A DNA stretch of 64,000 nt from Clarkia xantiana subsp. parviflora (GCA_036873135.1 JAPTYO010000007.1:59320383-59384382); one strand, 5' to 3'; shown: positions 23,661 to 34,858, counted from the first letter of the stretch. Notes: generated by a model from the letters alone, not told the origin. Numbers and translations: made by a program.

Positions 23661-25422
23661 TATTATGTATATATTGGAGAATATATTATCAAGGTTCATT
23701 CTTTGGCAACTTAAATATTGTCTTAGTATAAAAGTTCTCTAGATTATATAAATAACGAGTAAGGTCACATTTTTCATTAGCCACTTTATCTCTCTTTCCT
23801 TTCCTTCCAACGCATTCACCTCGGCAATCCAGTGAGAATCTATATTCGCAAGTTAATGAGTCGCAATGTTCTTCAAAAGCGTCGATGATGAGTTATTACA
23901 ATCAGAAGTAGCCACCAGTTGGTGTTCCTCCTCTTCAAAGGATTGAAAATCCATCTCAATTTTTCTTACTCTTTCATGTATTTACAGTTTGGATAGCCTC
24001 ATATGTTCGTAAGTCCCTTTAACTAATCTACTATCAATTATAACGTGAGGCGGACAAAACTCATTAAGAGATCAAATTCTTTGTTGAATAATGATGTCCC
24101 TAACTTTGAAGTTTTTTTAATATATATATGAATCAATGTATTTTCTAATGGTGATAGCTATTAGCTATTGTTTTGAGGATTTCAGTGTGCATGATCCTGA
24201 ATTATTTATCTCGGTTTTGGAATTCGTTTTTAGATCGGTTAATAATTTGTTTCACAATCACTATATATATGTTATTAAAAAAAAAATCCTAACTATATTG
24301 TTTCTCTCGCTTTAATAAATACATATATCTCATGGTTATAATGCATATGTCTACGAAAAAATTGTGATTTTAAAGATTAAGAACCTTAAAAATCTATGCT
24401 ATTATCTATATTATTTGACGTAAGATTATGAAATTTGTGTCAGTTTCCTAATTTTGGGAGGGCAAGGATGGTGAGTGCATGCATGAGCGCCGCTCAGAAA
24501 AAGCGGAACTTCGCAGCGCACTTTCTGAGATAAGAAAGTCACTAACAAGAATTATGACAGGACAAGAATACAAGACCTCAGTACAGGGCCGGCCCAAGGG
24601 TAAGGCAACTAAAGCTAGGGCTTTAGGCCTCCACCCATCGTAGGCCTCATATTTATAAATATTTCAACAGTGAGTCTAGTAATGACAAAAAGAATAATGA
24701 ACCTCTGTAGCATTTAAGTTTGTAATAAACTAATAAAATAAATATTGCTTAATAAAATTAGTAATTATTAACATTGGTTATGACATTTTTTGTCATTATA
24801 TTGAGATGGCAAAAGTAATAATTTCTATGCTAATTTAATATTTTTTCCGATTTTTTATTATTCAACCACCTGACTAACTTTTCAAAAAACCACCTAAATA
24901 ATTAGGAATAGTATTAATTTAAAATAGCGTAAAATCTTGCATCTATATAGTATTTATACATTTTAATTTCTTATTATTCTCTTCTAAATATTCTTCTTAT
25001 AAATTATTGGCTCACTATTATTAATATTATATGATCTTTAAACTTATAATTCTTTCCACTTTGCAAATGAATTGTTTATATTATCACTAGAAAATGTAAT
25101 TTTAAAAAATTGAGTATAAAAATTTAATAAGTGATTTTGCATCTAAAAAAGCTCGAAGAATATATTTTGAATAAAAATTTACTAGGAGTAGTCAAATTTT
25201 TTTATACTTCGTAAAAAAAGTATTAGGCCCCAAATCGAAATGTAGCTTTAGGCCTCTGCTCAACGGACAAAAATGCCAACTAAGTTTGTGTCTTCAATAT
25301 TGCATGCTGTTGACCTAATTTTTTTCATTTGCTCTCCAATATGTTTAGGAACTCAACGTATTAATTACGTTTAGTTTTGTTTCATTTCAATATTATATAA
25401 ATATCCAATTACTTTTCAAATT

Positions 25423-25454
<32 letters not shown>

Positions 25455-25666
25455 TAAAAACATCTTGTGTTTGACAGTTAATATGATATATTTATTTTAT
25501 TTTCCACAATATGATATCTTTATTCAAATTTATAAGCATAATGCAAAGTTTCTATTTTTGTTGTGAATTGAAATTTATAAACTCATAATATCATGCTATG
25601 TTCATTTTTATATCATTTGTAGTTAAAAATTAGAATACATTAAGTATTCCGACTTATAATCATTTG
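23661..25666. other. AT-rich intergenic DNA, no gene seen
   Basis: Strongly AT-rich with short microsatellites (for example TTA repeats at about 25425-25445). A possible hAT-like end (CAGGGCCGGCCCAAG) starts at about 24585. The paired motifs CTTTAGGCCTCCACC (about 24621) and CTTTAGGCCTCTGCT (about 25247) may mark a decayed element. No open frame looks real. Confidence 0.5.
24585..25265. mobile_element. Possible decayed hAT-like element
   Basis: The terminus CAGGGCCGGCCCAAGGG resembles the ends of plant hAT elements. A second TTTAGGCC block near 25247 could belong to the other end, but I see no clean inverted terminus or 8 bp duplication. Confidence 0.3.
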
Positions 25667-26093
25667 GATAGTGATGGATATACGCCCAATTTGAACCCGT
25701 TGACTTCCGAATCGTTTTATTTTGATCACCCCGTCAATGATTGTAAATCGAAACTTCGACCCAAACACCCCGCGAAAACGCCAACGGTCCGGACGAGGCC
25801 AAAATACTCGTCCGGACCGAGGCAAACTCACCTAGGTGAGGTCGGGTGGGCCAACCCGATCTCCCCTAGGGAGGGGTTGGGTGGCCACACCCAACCCCTA
25901 CCCTTGGGGGTCGGATTTTCTCCCCCCCCCCCCCCCCCCCCCCAAGGGTCCCGGCACCGCTTCCTGACTCCGATACTCAGTTTATTTCCGCCAACCTCTC
26001 CATGCTTTAAGGTTTTAATTACAAGATTAAGGGCAAATTAACTGTGTTTAAAGGTTAACGATGTCATTAAGCCACCTTAATGACACCGTTGCC

Positions 26094-26100
26094 TATAAAT
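26094..26100 (+). promoter_or_regulatory. TATA box of the T2 5' LTR
   Basis: TATAAAT within GCCTATAAATACAACC, about 120 bases upstream of the hairpin. It is conserved in the 3' LTR and on the minus strand of T1. Confidence 0.75.
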
Positions 26101-26219
26101 ACAACCTTTCCACCATTCATTTGATCATCTTGGCTAAGGGTGCAATTTAGCTCCGACATCTCTCTAGCTTTATCTCTCTAAAAAGTATCGTACTGACTTA
26201 GGCATCGGAGATGGTACAT

Positions 26220-26247
26220 CAAGCACCACCCCCCCCCTCCGTGCTTG
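26220..26247 (+). promoter_or_regulatory. C-loop hairpin in the T2 transcript leader
   Basis: Stem CAAGCAC (26220-26226) pairs with GTGCTTG (26241-26247) around a loop rich in C. The same shape, with different but still paired stem bases, occurs in T1 (2002-2032) and T4 (34578-34608). A role in the transcript is inferred from pairing conservation only. Confidence 0.65.
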
Positions 26248-26398
26248 GTATTGCCCCTCTTGCAGGGGCGTGGAGAAGAGAAGGCGAAGGACACAAATCG
26301 GAACGACAGGACTTAGGAGCACCGAACCCGCCGTTTCACCAGTGAGGAATAAGGTTTAGGTCGACCGCCCGTTGACTTGAAACTTAGAACCTAACACT

Positions 26399-26407
26399 TG
26401 GCGCCGT
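26399..26407 (+). other. Primer binding site of T2
   Basis: TGGCGCCGT two bases after the LTR end, the same nine bases as in T1, T3 and T4. Confidence 0.8.
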
Positions 26408-26447
26408 CCGTGGGCTTCGAACAGAAAGCCTGGCAATAACGAGAGCG

Positions 26448-27584
26448 ATGACGAACAGCTTAGCATCTAGGCATCACCGCCCACCTGGGGGCAATAGGCG
26501 AGGGAGACAGCCTATACCTCCAGCAAGGCAGCCTAACCCAGAGAAACAGCCCGTACACCCAGAGCCTCAAGTAACCCCACAGGCACCCCAGCCTAACAAC
26601 CAGGAAGGAGGACCCTCACGCCCAGCTGGGGCTGAGTCTTCCACAGCATCAACTCCATTGGCAAGGAGGCCACAAAGAGAGGGGAAGCAACAGGGAGTGC
26701 CATCCCAATACACGACACCTCCTCAGGGATACTACTATGAGGCGCAACCTCAAGGATATCCATATGGGATGCCGGCTCAAAGGAACGACAATCGCGCCCA
26801 CACAACCAACACAAGGCCAGCATACACACAAGGAGCACATACAGTGACTCCGGGGTTAATGAGCGCGTTGGATGAGCTGCTAGCCTATAGAGAAACTCTG
26901 AGGAACAGGCAGGGAAGGCAACACCAGCATGAAGAAGAAGAAGTTCATGAGCAAGAACAAGTCCCAGAAGAAGAACACCACTCGCACCCTCGAGCAGGGC
27001 AGCGAGAAGAACAAAGGAGAGATAACCAAAGGCCACCCCCAGCGGGAAGGCAGCAGTTTGTGCCTCCAAGGCAGCAACAGACACAGCAGGATGCCAGCAT
27101 ACACCCCGCTGGGGGCAGACAGACAGGCAAGACCTCCAAGGAGACAGGAATTCCACCAAGTACCCCAGCAGGGATATCAGGGATACGCCTACAGTCCGTA
27201 CCAGCACGGACAAGGAATCCCAGCAAGCCCAGTTTATAACTATGGAGGATATCAAAGAGACTATACTCCATCGCCGGTGATGATTACCCCGGAGGAGATA
27301 GAAGCCATGATAGTGAGAAAGATGAATGAGTCAAAAAGAAATGGACTGCATTGCCTGAGTGACAACACGAACCACCCCTTCACGAGGGAGTTGGAAATGA
27401 GCAAAGTGCCAGACTCCTTGCATACAATACAGATAGCAAAGTACAATGACAAGGGAGACCCTTTGGAGCACATTCAACAGCATGAAGCCTCTCTATTCGG
27501 GAGAACTACTGATGACCGATACAAGGCACTCCTATTTCCAAACACCCTATCAGGGGTGGCGTCACATTGGTTCTTTAGCCTACC
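26448..27584 (+). pseudogene. gag: gag of T2, 5' part, frameshifted and interrupted
   Basis: The ATG at 26448 matches the T1 start. The Pro/Gln/Arg-rich leader is read in one frame to about 27085. Similarity to T1 then continues in the +1 frame, so there is a one-base length change at about 27075-27105; the first frame stops at 27239. The second frame carries MITPEEIEAMIVRKMNESK and the start of the capsid core (HIQQHEASLFGRTTDDR, then ASHWFFSLP) up to 27584, where T3 inserted. The rest resumes in frame at 48876 once one target copy is removed. The frameshift alone would stop a full-length Gag. Confidence 0.9.
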
Positions 27585-28341
27585 TGTTGGATCTTGATCT
27601 TCCACGCTGAACCAAGACTCGACCTTCGGTACGTCCGGGCCTGCACAAAGGGACAGATCGGGTTGGACCCGATGATCCCCCTCCGACGCTCAAGTCAGTT
27701 CCCAGAAAACGAATATCTAAGAACTGAAAGTATAGAGAGTATGTATGTTTTTTAAAAGTGTAACCTTGATAAGATATATGCAAACCTATTTATAGTGGAG
27801 GGCTGGGTGCATGCATTGATGATGTGCCGACCTTCGTACATGGAAAGTTATATATTGATTGTTGCTCTTCGGGAAATTATTTATTATACGCGGAGCCATT
27901 AAATATTCAGTATGAATTGAATTCCTTATTAGGAAACTCGATTTTAGGAAGGTGAATATCACACCCTTCCGTTTTACGAAGTCAGTCCTTTGGACGGCCC
28001 TTCTTTTAATAGAGATGGATCGACCCTCCCCATTAGTGGAGAAGAGTCGATCCTCTCCATACTAAGTAGAGAGGGGTCGACCCTCTCTACTAGTGGGGAA
28101 GGGTCGACCCTCCCCTATTGGTAGAGAGGGGTCGACCTTCCACCAGCGGAGAGGGGTCGACCCTCTCCACTTAGTGGAGGGGGGTCGACCCTCTCCACTT
28201 AGTGGAGGGGGGTCGACCCTCTCCACTTAGGGAGAGGAGTCGAGTCTCCTATGTAGTGGGTGTCGACCGACATGTTTCGATGAGCCTTTCGTGGTTCGTC
28301 CAAGGTGAATACCCGCATTAGACACGGACCCATATCCATCA
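27585..28341 (-). repeat. 3' LTR of T3
   Basis: 757 bp, TGTTGGATCTTG to ATATCCATCA on plus. Next to it, 28342-28354 gives the polypurine tract (CTCGGGGGCAAA on the minus strand). It has about five fewer 28 bp units than the 5' LTR. Confidence 0.95.
28010..28255. repeat. 28 bp palindromic array in the T3 3' LTR
   Basis: Units built on GGGTCGACCCTCTCCAC plus TTAGTGGAGGGG, so each unit holds two palindromes (GGGTCGACCC and CTCCACTTAGTGGAG). The first units are diverged and the last are near identical. Confidence 0.88.
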
Positions 28342-28608
28342 TTTGCCCCCGAGGCTGATGTAGGTTTTACCTGCATTAGGCTTTATTCTGCTAAAAAAAA
28401 TTCACGTATTGAACATATAAAATGTCAACATTTTCCCAATACAGAGATATTTAAACGATAAGCTATTTTTTCCAACCCATTTCATTTAAAGGAATTTTCA
28501 TATTTTGAATTACTGAAAATGTTAGATTTTTAATTCATTGGAGGATTAATTTAAACCGTTAGATGGAAGAGATCTAAAGGTGGAGAGCAAAACCCTAGTC
28601 ATACAAGG

Positions 28609-28620
28609 CATATATACATC
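28609..28620 (+). promoter_or_regulatory. Possible TATA box of the T3 antisense gene
   Basis: CATATATACATC, about 60 bases upstream of a GC-rich leader and pointing opposite to the element. The placement suggests an own promoter for the antisense gene; this is inference. Confidence 0.5.
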
Positions 28621-28659
28621 TCCTTCTCCATTTTTGTCTCATTTGCCTCCATCTTCCTC

Positions 28660-29435
28660 CTTAGAGTGTTAGGGTTTCAAGACTTTTCCTCCCTCCTCAA
28701 ACTTTTAATCCGCCGGAGCTTCAGCCGCCGCCACCACCGGAGTCAGCCGTGGCCGTCGCGACGTCCGCCTCCTGTCCCCAGTTGCGCCGCCGCCACGTCC
28801 GCCTCGGCCTGTCGCCGGATCTGTCGTGCTCGATCGCTGGTCCCACCGGTCCTTGGAGCTCCAGCCACTGCTCCAGCCACCGCTCCAGCCTTCGCCGGAG
28901 TCGCTGTCGGGAGCTGCTGCCGGAGGTGTAGTTTGGAGCTGCTGCCGGAGTCTCCGTCGCCCGTAGCTGCCGGAGTCGTCGTTTGGGGCTGCTGCCGGAG
29001 TCGTCGTTTGGGGCTGCTGCCGGAGTCGTCGCGCGCCACCGGAGCCTCCGCCGCCCGTAGCTGCAGGAGTCGCCACCGCCGCACGCCACCGGGGCCTCCA
29101 CCGTCTAGAGCTGCAGGAGCCGACCCACTCCCCACCGGAGCTGCAGCCACCTCTTCTCAGCTGAGGTAAATTTTTTTTTTTTTTTTTTTTTTTTTTTGCG
29201 AAATTAACTGTATACTTACCCACTTAGCGTATTGTTATTCGATATGATGTCTTGATGCCTTAGCCATATGCCGATCTGTGATTTTGTAATTACCGGTATT
29301 GATAATGTGCAATATGTCGTTTTTATTTGTAGGTGTGTAAGGCTATCGAACCCGGTGCAATATTTCCTACTTCATCAATAGGAGGAGGGGTTTCATCTCG
29401 GTATATCCTTTGATTATCTTACGCGTCGTAAGATC
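28660..29435 (+). other. GC-rich leader and 5' intron of the T3 antisense gene
   Basis: 28680-29160 is very GC-rich with repeats around GCTGCCGGAGTCGTCG; its long Pro/Ala/Arg frames on both strands look like composition effects. A good intron (GAG|GTAAAT at 29166 to TTTGTAG at 29332) would join this leader to the exon with the ATG at 29436. T2 has a similar GC-rich leader at 55300-55560. Confidence 0.5.
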
Positions 29436-31824
29436 ATGAGTGAGTCTCTTCCTCCTAGATACTTTTTCGTTCCAACAGATTTGCATCCCAATTTGCTTCT
29501 CCCGGTTAATTTCGAAAGGGATGTTAAGCTTTTGAACACCAATGGCGAACTTGAAACTCGTGGCCCTTCCGGAGTCCGACGTCCGAAGGATGAATCTATT
29601 CCCATCACCCCTCCTCTTGAGGGAGAATCAGTCGTCTTTTCCGCTCATGTTCATGCGGGTCTTCGTTTCCCTTATTGTTCCGATCTTTTAGAAGCGTGCC
29701 GTTATTGGAGGGTAGCTCCCACTCAATTAACTCCTCACGCCATTAGGATGTGGGTAGGGTTTCGTGTCCTTTGTAATGTCCATTCTTGGCCATACTCGTT
29801 GAATCTATTCCGACTCTTTTTTGGGCTTACCCATATTAAAGATACCGAAATGAAGACTCTCACTTCCCGCTGGCCGAAGTACACGGATAGGGCTAGCCTT
29901 CGAGCGGGAGCTCCTGAATTTGAATGGGATATTCAATGCCCTCTCGTATTAAAGCATAAGGTTGACAACTCTAGATGGAAAGGGTTTTATTTCTTATGTG
30001 AAGATAACGGAGTGCCATGGAGGATAAACCCTCTTTCTAAAGATCCGACCCCACCCTATTCTTCATTGAGTGTTCAAGAATCTGAAACCCTTCTCCTCAT
30101 ATATGAGTGTCATTGTTCCGATAATTTCGTGCCACTTGACTATACATTGATTGACGAAGCTTCCTTAGTGGGGGCTGGCATTCGATCTCCTGTACTTGAG
30201 ACCTTGGTACGACTCCTACTACTTTTAATCCATTCCCATTCTTTTGTAGGGGGTCTTGCTGATGCTTTCATAAAAACACAGGGGATCGGTAGTAAGAAGC
30301 GCAAATTGGGCACGGCTAGTCACAGTTCTGATGACTCGATCAAGACTTCGAAAGCCTCTTCGGCTCTTCTTCCAGGAGTCCCTTCCGACCCTAAGGTGAA
30401 GAAATCTCGTGCGTATCTTCCCGGAGTTTCCGCATCTAGACCACTTGATAGTAATAAAGGTATCCAACTCGCATTTCCTAGAACTTCTTATCTTTCTTTA
30501 TGACTTTATTATTCAATTCTCATGATTTCCCATTGCAGGTTCCAAGAAGAAGGTAGATTTGTCCTTGGATAAGGGTAAAGGCGTAGTCTCTTCTAAGAGT
30601 AGACCCACCCCTCAGAAGGATGCCACCCATGATTCTTGGAATGCCATCGTCAAGGAGGTCAAGTCAACTGATTTGGACCCTTCGAGCTGCTGCGCTGCTT
30701 CGGATGAAAATCCTCCGGGCTTCTTTGGTCGACATTTCAACTTCCTAACCGATATGTTTGAGCGTGAGAATGCTAAGCGTCGGGCTGAGCGTATCCATGA
30801 GGATTGGAGGCCATTCGACACCTTGAGCGATATGAATTTTAGTCGGGGTCACTCCGTGCAGGATGAGGATGTTGGGTTGCACCTTCTGAATGCTATGGTT
30901 CCACCCGGCGATCGACGCGACTTGGACACTAGCCCGGAGGGAGTTCAGATTATGCTTAGAGAACACATGTCTCGTCTCGCGGAGGTATGACGCCCTTATC
31001 TACTCATTTCTTACTTGTCTTTTATTTGACTCCATGATTTTCTTTTTCAGGTTGTGGCTATGGAAAAGAACGTTGCATATCACACTCTCCAGCTGTCTCT
31101 CAAATTGGCCAAACTCCGTGAGAAAGATGCCGAGCGAGAAGCGAAGCAACCCGAGGATGCCGCCGAGTTAAAGGTGAAGGTGGATGATTTGCAAAAAGAG
31201 GTGGGTACCCTGAAGCTTGACTTAGAGAAAGCAGTCCAAGAGCGGGTTCGAGTTGTCGAAGAGTACGAAGGGTTGAAGAAGACCTATCAGGAAGAGGTCG
31301 CCTCTTTGAAGGCTTCGATTCTAGGGTGGGAGAATCAAGCGAAGTCGAACGCCGCCATCCTTCAGGAAAAAGACTTGGAGATAGCTTCTCTTAAGGAGAA
31401 AGAGTCGGAGCTAACCTCCTTGAAAGAGAAGATGGAAGAAAGATTGGAGTTATCCCCTGGTCGCCAAGAGGCGTTAGAGAAATTAGCTGTTGAGAGGTAT
31501 AAGGACTCTGACCAATTCCAGAAGGATGCTGTAGAGAAGTGTGAGAGTCTAATTGTCAAAGGGTATGGAAGAATTGCAAGGCAACTCCATGCCATGGATC
31601 CTCATTTTAACTTTGGCAAGGTTCCGGAGATATGTGATTACGCCGTGTTCTACCTTCGTGAAAGAGGCGTTGATCTCCCATCTCCTCTTCGTGAGGAAGT
31701 CTGCTATTCTTCCGACCAACCTTCAGATGGGGATTCCGACGTCGCCTCCCCAGAGAACAGGGTTCCGAACGAAGAAGAAGAGGAAGTCCACCTTACTGAT
31801 AGCGATGACGACGCCTTGAATTGA
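29436..31824 (+). CDS. Antisense gene of T3: gypsy-type transposon domain plus coiled coil
   Basis: This gene lies opposite to T3 between integrase and the 3' LTR. Three exons fit: 29436-30459, 30539-30984 and 31051-31824, with GT-AG introns of 79 and 66 nt and matching phases, giving about 747 residues. Residues 70-130 (LRFPYCSDLLEACRYWRVAP, LTPHAIRMWVGFRVLC) resemble the Pfam 'putative gypsy type transposon' family (Transposase_28), whose activity is unknown. A Ser/Lys linker follows, then a central domain with NAMVPPGDRRDLD, a long coiled coil (about 490-650) and an acidic tail. The T2 homologue (52322-54648) has the same order and intron sites. A Y-rich stretch at 30207-30249 looks intron-like, but removing it breaks the frame, as in T2. 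No stop interrupts the exons, so it may still be expressed. Confidence 0.8.
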
Positions 31825-32720
31825 TCCCTCATTTCAAAGTCTTTTACTATCTATTTTCAATGTAAGACTATTTAGTTTTAAGACTCTACCTCTATCTTAC
31901 TATCGGAATGGTAACTTGGTTTAAGATGTATATTTTTGGAAGGAACCACTATCTTCCATCCTCTTCGCAACTTGTGCATTTGATGATATAATATTGAATG
32001 AGAATGGTTGTATGCTAATTTATGTAACGAGTAATTTAGTATTCATTAGATGTACCTGTTACCTTGCTTCTGAATATGTCGATTTACTCTTATGCCAACT
32101 TGTTCATCAATTCGTCCTTTCGTTGTCGTTAGAGCTCATCTTCACCCTTTCGTCAACTTAAGGTTTTACTGGTTTGTTCCGACGTAGGACCCGGATCATC
32201 GGGTTATAGTTGCGGAATGATTTATTCATTCAGTTGAACATATTCGTATGAGGGGTGGTTTATCTACCTCCGTTTTTTTTCGTAAGACCCCCGAGGAGTA
32301 GTTGTGGGATGATCGCCTTCATCAGGTCGAACACCTTTGTATGAAGGGTGGTTTGTCTACCCTTTACGTAATACTCCCGCGGAGTAATTGCGGGAAGATC
32401 GCCTTTATCGGGTCGATCCTTTTCGTATGGAGGGTGATTTGTCTACCCTTTACGTAATACTCCCGTGGAGTAATTGCGGGAAGATCGCCTTTATCGGGTC
32501 GATCCTTTTCGTATGAAGGGTGATTTGTCTACCCTTTACGTAATACTCCCGTGGAGTAATTTCAGGAAGATCGCCTTTATCGGGTCGATCCTCTTCGTAT
32601 GAAGGGTGGTGCGTCCACCTACCCCTTTTGACAAATAACTGTAACATATAACTTATGCCTTTATTCGGAAATGAAGTCAACATCATCTTTATTTTTTTTA
32701 TACATAATACTATCATATAA
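31825..32720. other. Non-coding spacer between the T3 antisense gene and integrase
   Basis: The two genes converge here and their stop codons lie about 900 bp apart. The first 300 bp hold nothing I recognise; the rest is the 86 bp tandem array. Confidence 0.7.
32200..32625. repeat. 86 bp tandem array of T3
   Basis: Copies of a unit with TACGTAATACTCCCG, GAAGATCGCCTTTATCGGG and GTATGAAGGGTG, at an exact 86 bp step (TACGTA at 32365, 32451 and 32537). There are about four to five copies, the outer ones diverged. This is in the 3' untranslated part of T3, a place where Tat elements are known to carry variable tandem repeats. Confidence 0.9.
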
Positions 32721-34010
32721 TTAAGCATAAAATTTTCTAAGATGTTCCCCACTAAAAGTGTTAGCGGAGATGTTTCCTTCATTGTCTTCCAACCTGTAGG
32801 CGTTCACGGCTGGAATGGCTGCAATCTTGTAGGGGCCCTCCCACTTCGGAGATAATTTGTTTAGTCGGTTCTGTCGCGAGAATTCATTTCTTCTCAATAC
32901 CATCTCCCCCAAGAAAAACTGGCGTGTCTTGACTCGCCTATTGTAATATCTAGCCGTAACTAGTCTCATTTTTGCTTGAGCCTCTTCTGCTTTATGTCGC
33001 CTCTCTTCCACCATGTCTAGGTCGAGACGCCGTGCTTCTTCGTTAGTATCCTCATCAAAGTGGATGGCTCGGTGTGAAGGTACTGCTACTTCCACTGGAG
33101 CCATTGCTTCTGTTCCGTACACCAAGCTAAAAGGTGTTTCGCCTGTGGATTTCTTAGGAGTAGTCCTTACTGCCCAGAGAACGTTTTCCAACTCATCCAC
33201 CCAATTACCCTTCAATGCTATCAGTCTCTTCTTCAATCCATCTAGCACGATTTTATTCGCGGATTCTACTTGCCCGTTAGTCTGTGCATGTCGGACTGAG
33301 GCAAAGCGATGCTCGATGTTGAGTTGTTCACAATACCACGCTATTTTTGAACCTGCAAATTGTGGGCCATTGTCACTAATCAGAACTCTTGGAACTCCAT
33401 ATCTTGATACAATCCGTGATTTGAGGAACTTCAACACGTGAAATTCGGTTGTTCTTGCTAGTGCCTTTGCCTCAATCCATTTGGAAAAATAATCGATCGC
33501 AACGATGATGCACGTTCGTTGTCCCTTAGACTTAGGCAAGGGCCCTATTAGGTCGATTCCCCATTGAGCGAAGGGCCAGGCACTGGGTATTGATGTTAGA
33601 GGTGCAGCTGGCGCCGTAATCTTCCTTGCGTACATCTGACAAGCTTCACAAGCCTGGACCATGTCAATGGCTTCCTTGTTCATCGTTGGCCAATAATATC
33701 CTTGGTTAAGGACCTTTCGAATTATAGACTTGGCTCCTTCATGGCAAGCTGCATATCCCTCGTGCAATTCTCCAAGTATCCTCTCCGTCTCTGGGTATGC
33801 GACGCATCTAAGATAAGGTGTGGAATATCCCTTCTTGTACAATATACCATCCACAATGATGTAATTCATGGCTAACCGTTGAATCCTTGTTGCCATCACT
33901 GAGTCTTGAGGAAGGATACCTTCAGATAGGTATTGGAAAATGGGGGTCATCCAAGTAGGAGTAGAGTCTACCATCATCACGTTCGCCTGCTCCACCGTCG
34001 AAATGAGGAC
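32721..34010 (-). CDS. int: Integrase of T3
   Basis: Integrates the element cDNA into the host chromosome. Only codons from 34010 downward belong to T3; sequence to the right is the T4 LTR. Reading across T4 with one copy of AGGAC restores the frame with the RNase H segment, so this was one pol protein. It has an HHCC zinc module (LHEGYAACHEG, then CEACQMYA), then the catalytic core with D in WGIDLIGPLP (about 33554), D in LISDNGPQF (about 33365) and E in GQVESANK (about 33265). A C-terminal domain starts near LSPKWEGPYK, and the protein ends at the stop at 32721. I see no chromodomain. The segment itself is intact but is cut off from the rest of pol by T4. Confidence 0.93.
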   Translation of the reverse strand, partial: VLISTVEQANVMMVDSTPTWMTPIFQYLSEGILPQDSVMATRIQRLAMNYIIVDGILYKKGYSTPYLRCVAYPETERILGELHEGYAACHEGAKSIIRKVLNQGYYWPTMNKEAIDMVQACEACQMYARKITAPAAPLTSIPSAWPFAQWGIDLIGPLPKSKGQRTCIIVAIDYFSKWIEAKALARTTEFHVLKFLKSRIVSRYGVPRVLISDNGPQFAGSKIAWYCEQLNIEHRFASVRHAQTNGQVESANKIVLDGLKKRLIALKGNWVDELENVLWAVRTTPKKSTGETPFSLVYGTEAMAPVEVAVPSHRAIHFDEDTNEEARRLDLDMVEERRHKAEEAQAKMRLVTARYYNRRVKTRQFFLGEMVLRRNEFSRQNRLNKLSPKWEGPYKIAAIPAVNAYRLEDNEGNISANTFSGEHLRKFYA

Positions 34011-34428
34011 TGATGGATAAATGTCCAATTCGGGTTCGTATTTATGCTTCGGGCCTTGCAAACACGTCAAAAATTACATCTCGTCTCGAAAAACGTCTCC
34101 CAAGGGGTCAAAACGGTCCGGAAACGCATTTACGCGTGACCGGACCGGACATCCGGATTGCATTTGCAATCCGGACCTCCGGGTTGCAGCAATCCGGACC
34201 TCCGGATCGCACGGCAATCCGGACCTCGCCGAATTGCCCAATTTCGACGAGGTCCGGGTTCCGCCACGGGTATTGCGCGATTGCCGTATCCGCGATTACC
34301 GTGTCCGCGATCTCCGTTACGTGTAGAGAAGTCAAGTTCATACATTACCAATATGGACAACGGTTCCCGCTTGTTTTCTTGGACCGTCGTCAAACCGCTA
34401 TAAAACCGGGTCCGGTCTCAAGGAAGAC

Positions 34429-34436
34429 TATAAATA
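34429..34436 (+). promoter_or_regulatory. TATA box of the T4 LTR
   Basis: TATAAATA, followed about 140 bases later by the conserved hairpin, as in the T1 and T2 LTRs. Confidence 0.75.
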
Positions 34437-34577
34437 GGAGACCTTGGCCACCCATTTTCACACACACTCTCATTTGCCCAACTTTGGTATTTTGAGCTCT
34501 GACTTCTCTCTAGAATTCTCTCTCTCTAGAAATTACCCTTTTGCCACTATAGTAACTTAGGCATCGGAGAGGGCTCC

Positions 34578-34608
34578 GCTAGCACCACCCCCCCCTCTCC
34601 GTGCTAGC
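34578..34608 (+). promoter_or_regulatory. C-loop hairpin in the T4 transcript leader
   Basis: GCTAGCAC (34578-34585) pairs perfectly with GTGCTAGC (34601-34608) around a 15 base C-rich loop. It is preceded by the shared motif GGCATCGGAGAGGG. The same structure is at 43234-43264 in the 3' LTR. Confidence 0.7.
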
Positions 34609-34649
34609 ATTGGTCCTTTGCGCAGGATCCGACGCTCGAGACACACAAC

Positions 34650-34785
34650 CTCACCGAGTCACAACCTTGCCGGGTCACAACCTTGCCGGGTCACGACCTC
34701 GCCGAGTCACAACCTTGCCGGGCCACAACCTTGCCGGGTCACAACTTTGCCGGGTCACAACCTTGCCGGGTCACAACCTCCGTCG
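34650..34785 (+). repeat. 15 bp repeats in the T4 LTR
   Basis: Tandem CACAACCTTGCCGGGT-like units with a CTCGCCGAG variant, between the hairpin and the LTR end. The same block is at 43310-43440 in the 3' LTR. Confidence 0.9.
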
Positions 34786-34849
34786 GAAGGGTCACACCCG
34801 CACAACCACAGACGCGTCCTCGTGACCTCGTTCGTCCCGGACGCAACAT

Positions 34850-34858
34850 TGGCGCCGT
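34850..34858 (+). other. Primer binding site of T4
   Basis: TGGCGCCGT one base after the LTR end. Confidence 0.8.

Larger units (their letters stand above)
25672..26396 (+). repeat. 5' LTR of T2
   Basis: 725 bp, TGATGGATATACGCC to CCTAACA. Contains one palindromic CCCGATCTCCCCTAGGG block, a poly-C run (about 25922-25943), a TATA box at 26094-26100 and the C-loop hairpin (26220-26247). Confidence 0.95.
34011..34848 (+). repeat. 5' LTR of T4
   Basis: 838 bp, TGATGGATAAATGTCC to CGGACGCAACA. Contains palindromic CCGGA-type units (about 34150-34240), a TATA box (34429-34436), the C-loop hairpin (34578-34608) and about eight copies of a 15 bp CACAACCTTGCCGGGT unit (34650-34785). Confidence 0.95.

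Noticed and set aside
23661..25666. A host gene in the AT-rich interval
   Set aside because: No open frame of useful length, no paired splice sites around coding-like sequence, and no recognisable protein motif.
28666..29223. Pro/Ala/Arg-rich frames before the T3 antisense gene
   Set aside because: Open on both strands because of GC-rich repeats. They are more likely leader sequence than a separate protein.
30207..30249. An additional intron in the T3 antisense gene (and 53817-53868 in T2)
   Set aside because: GT and a pyrimidine-rich AG end are present, but the lengths (43 and 52 nt) are very short and removal brings early stops in both genes; left unspliced in the model.
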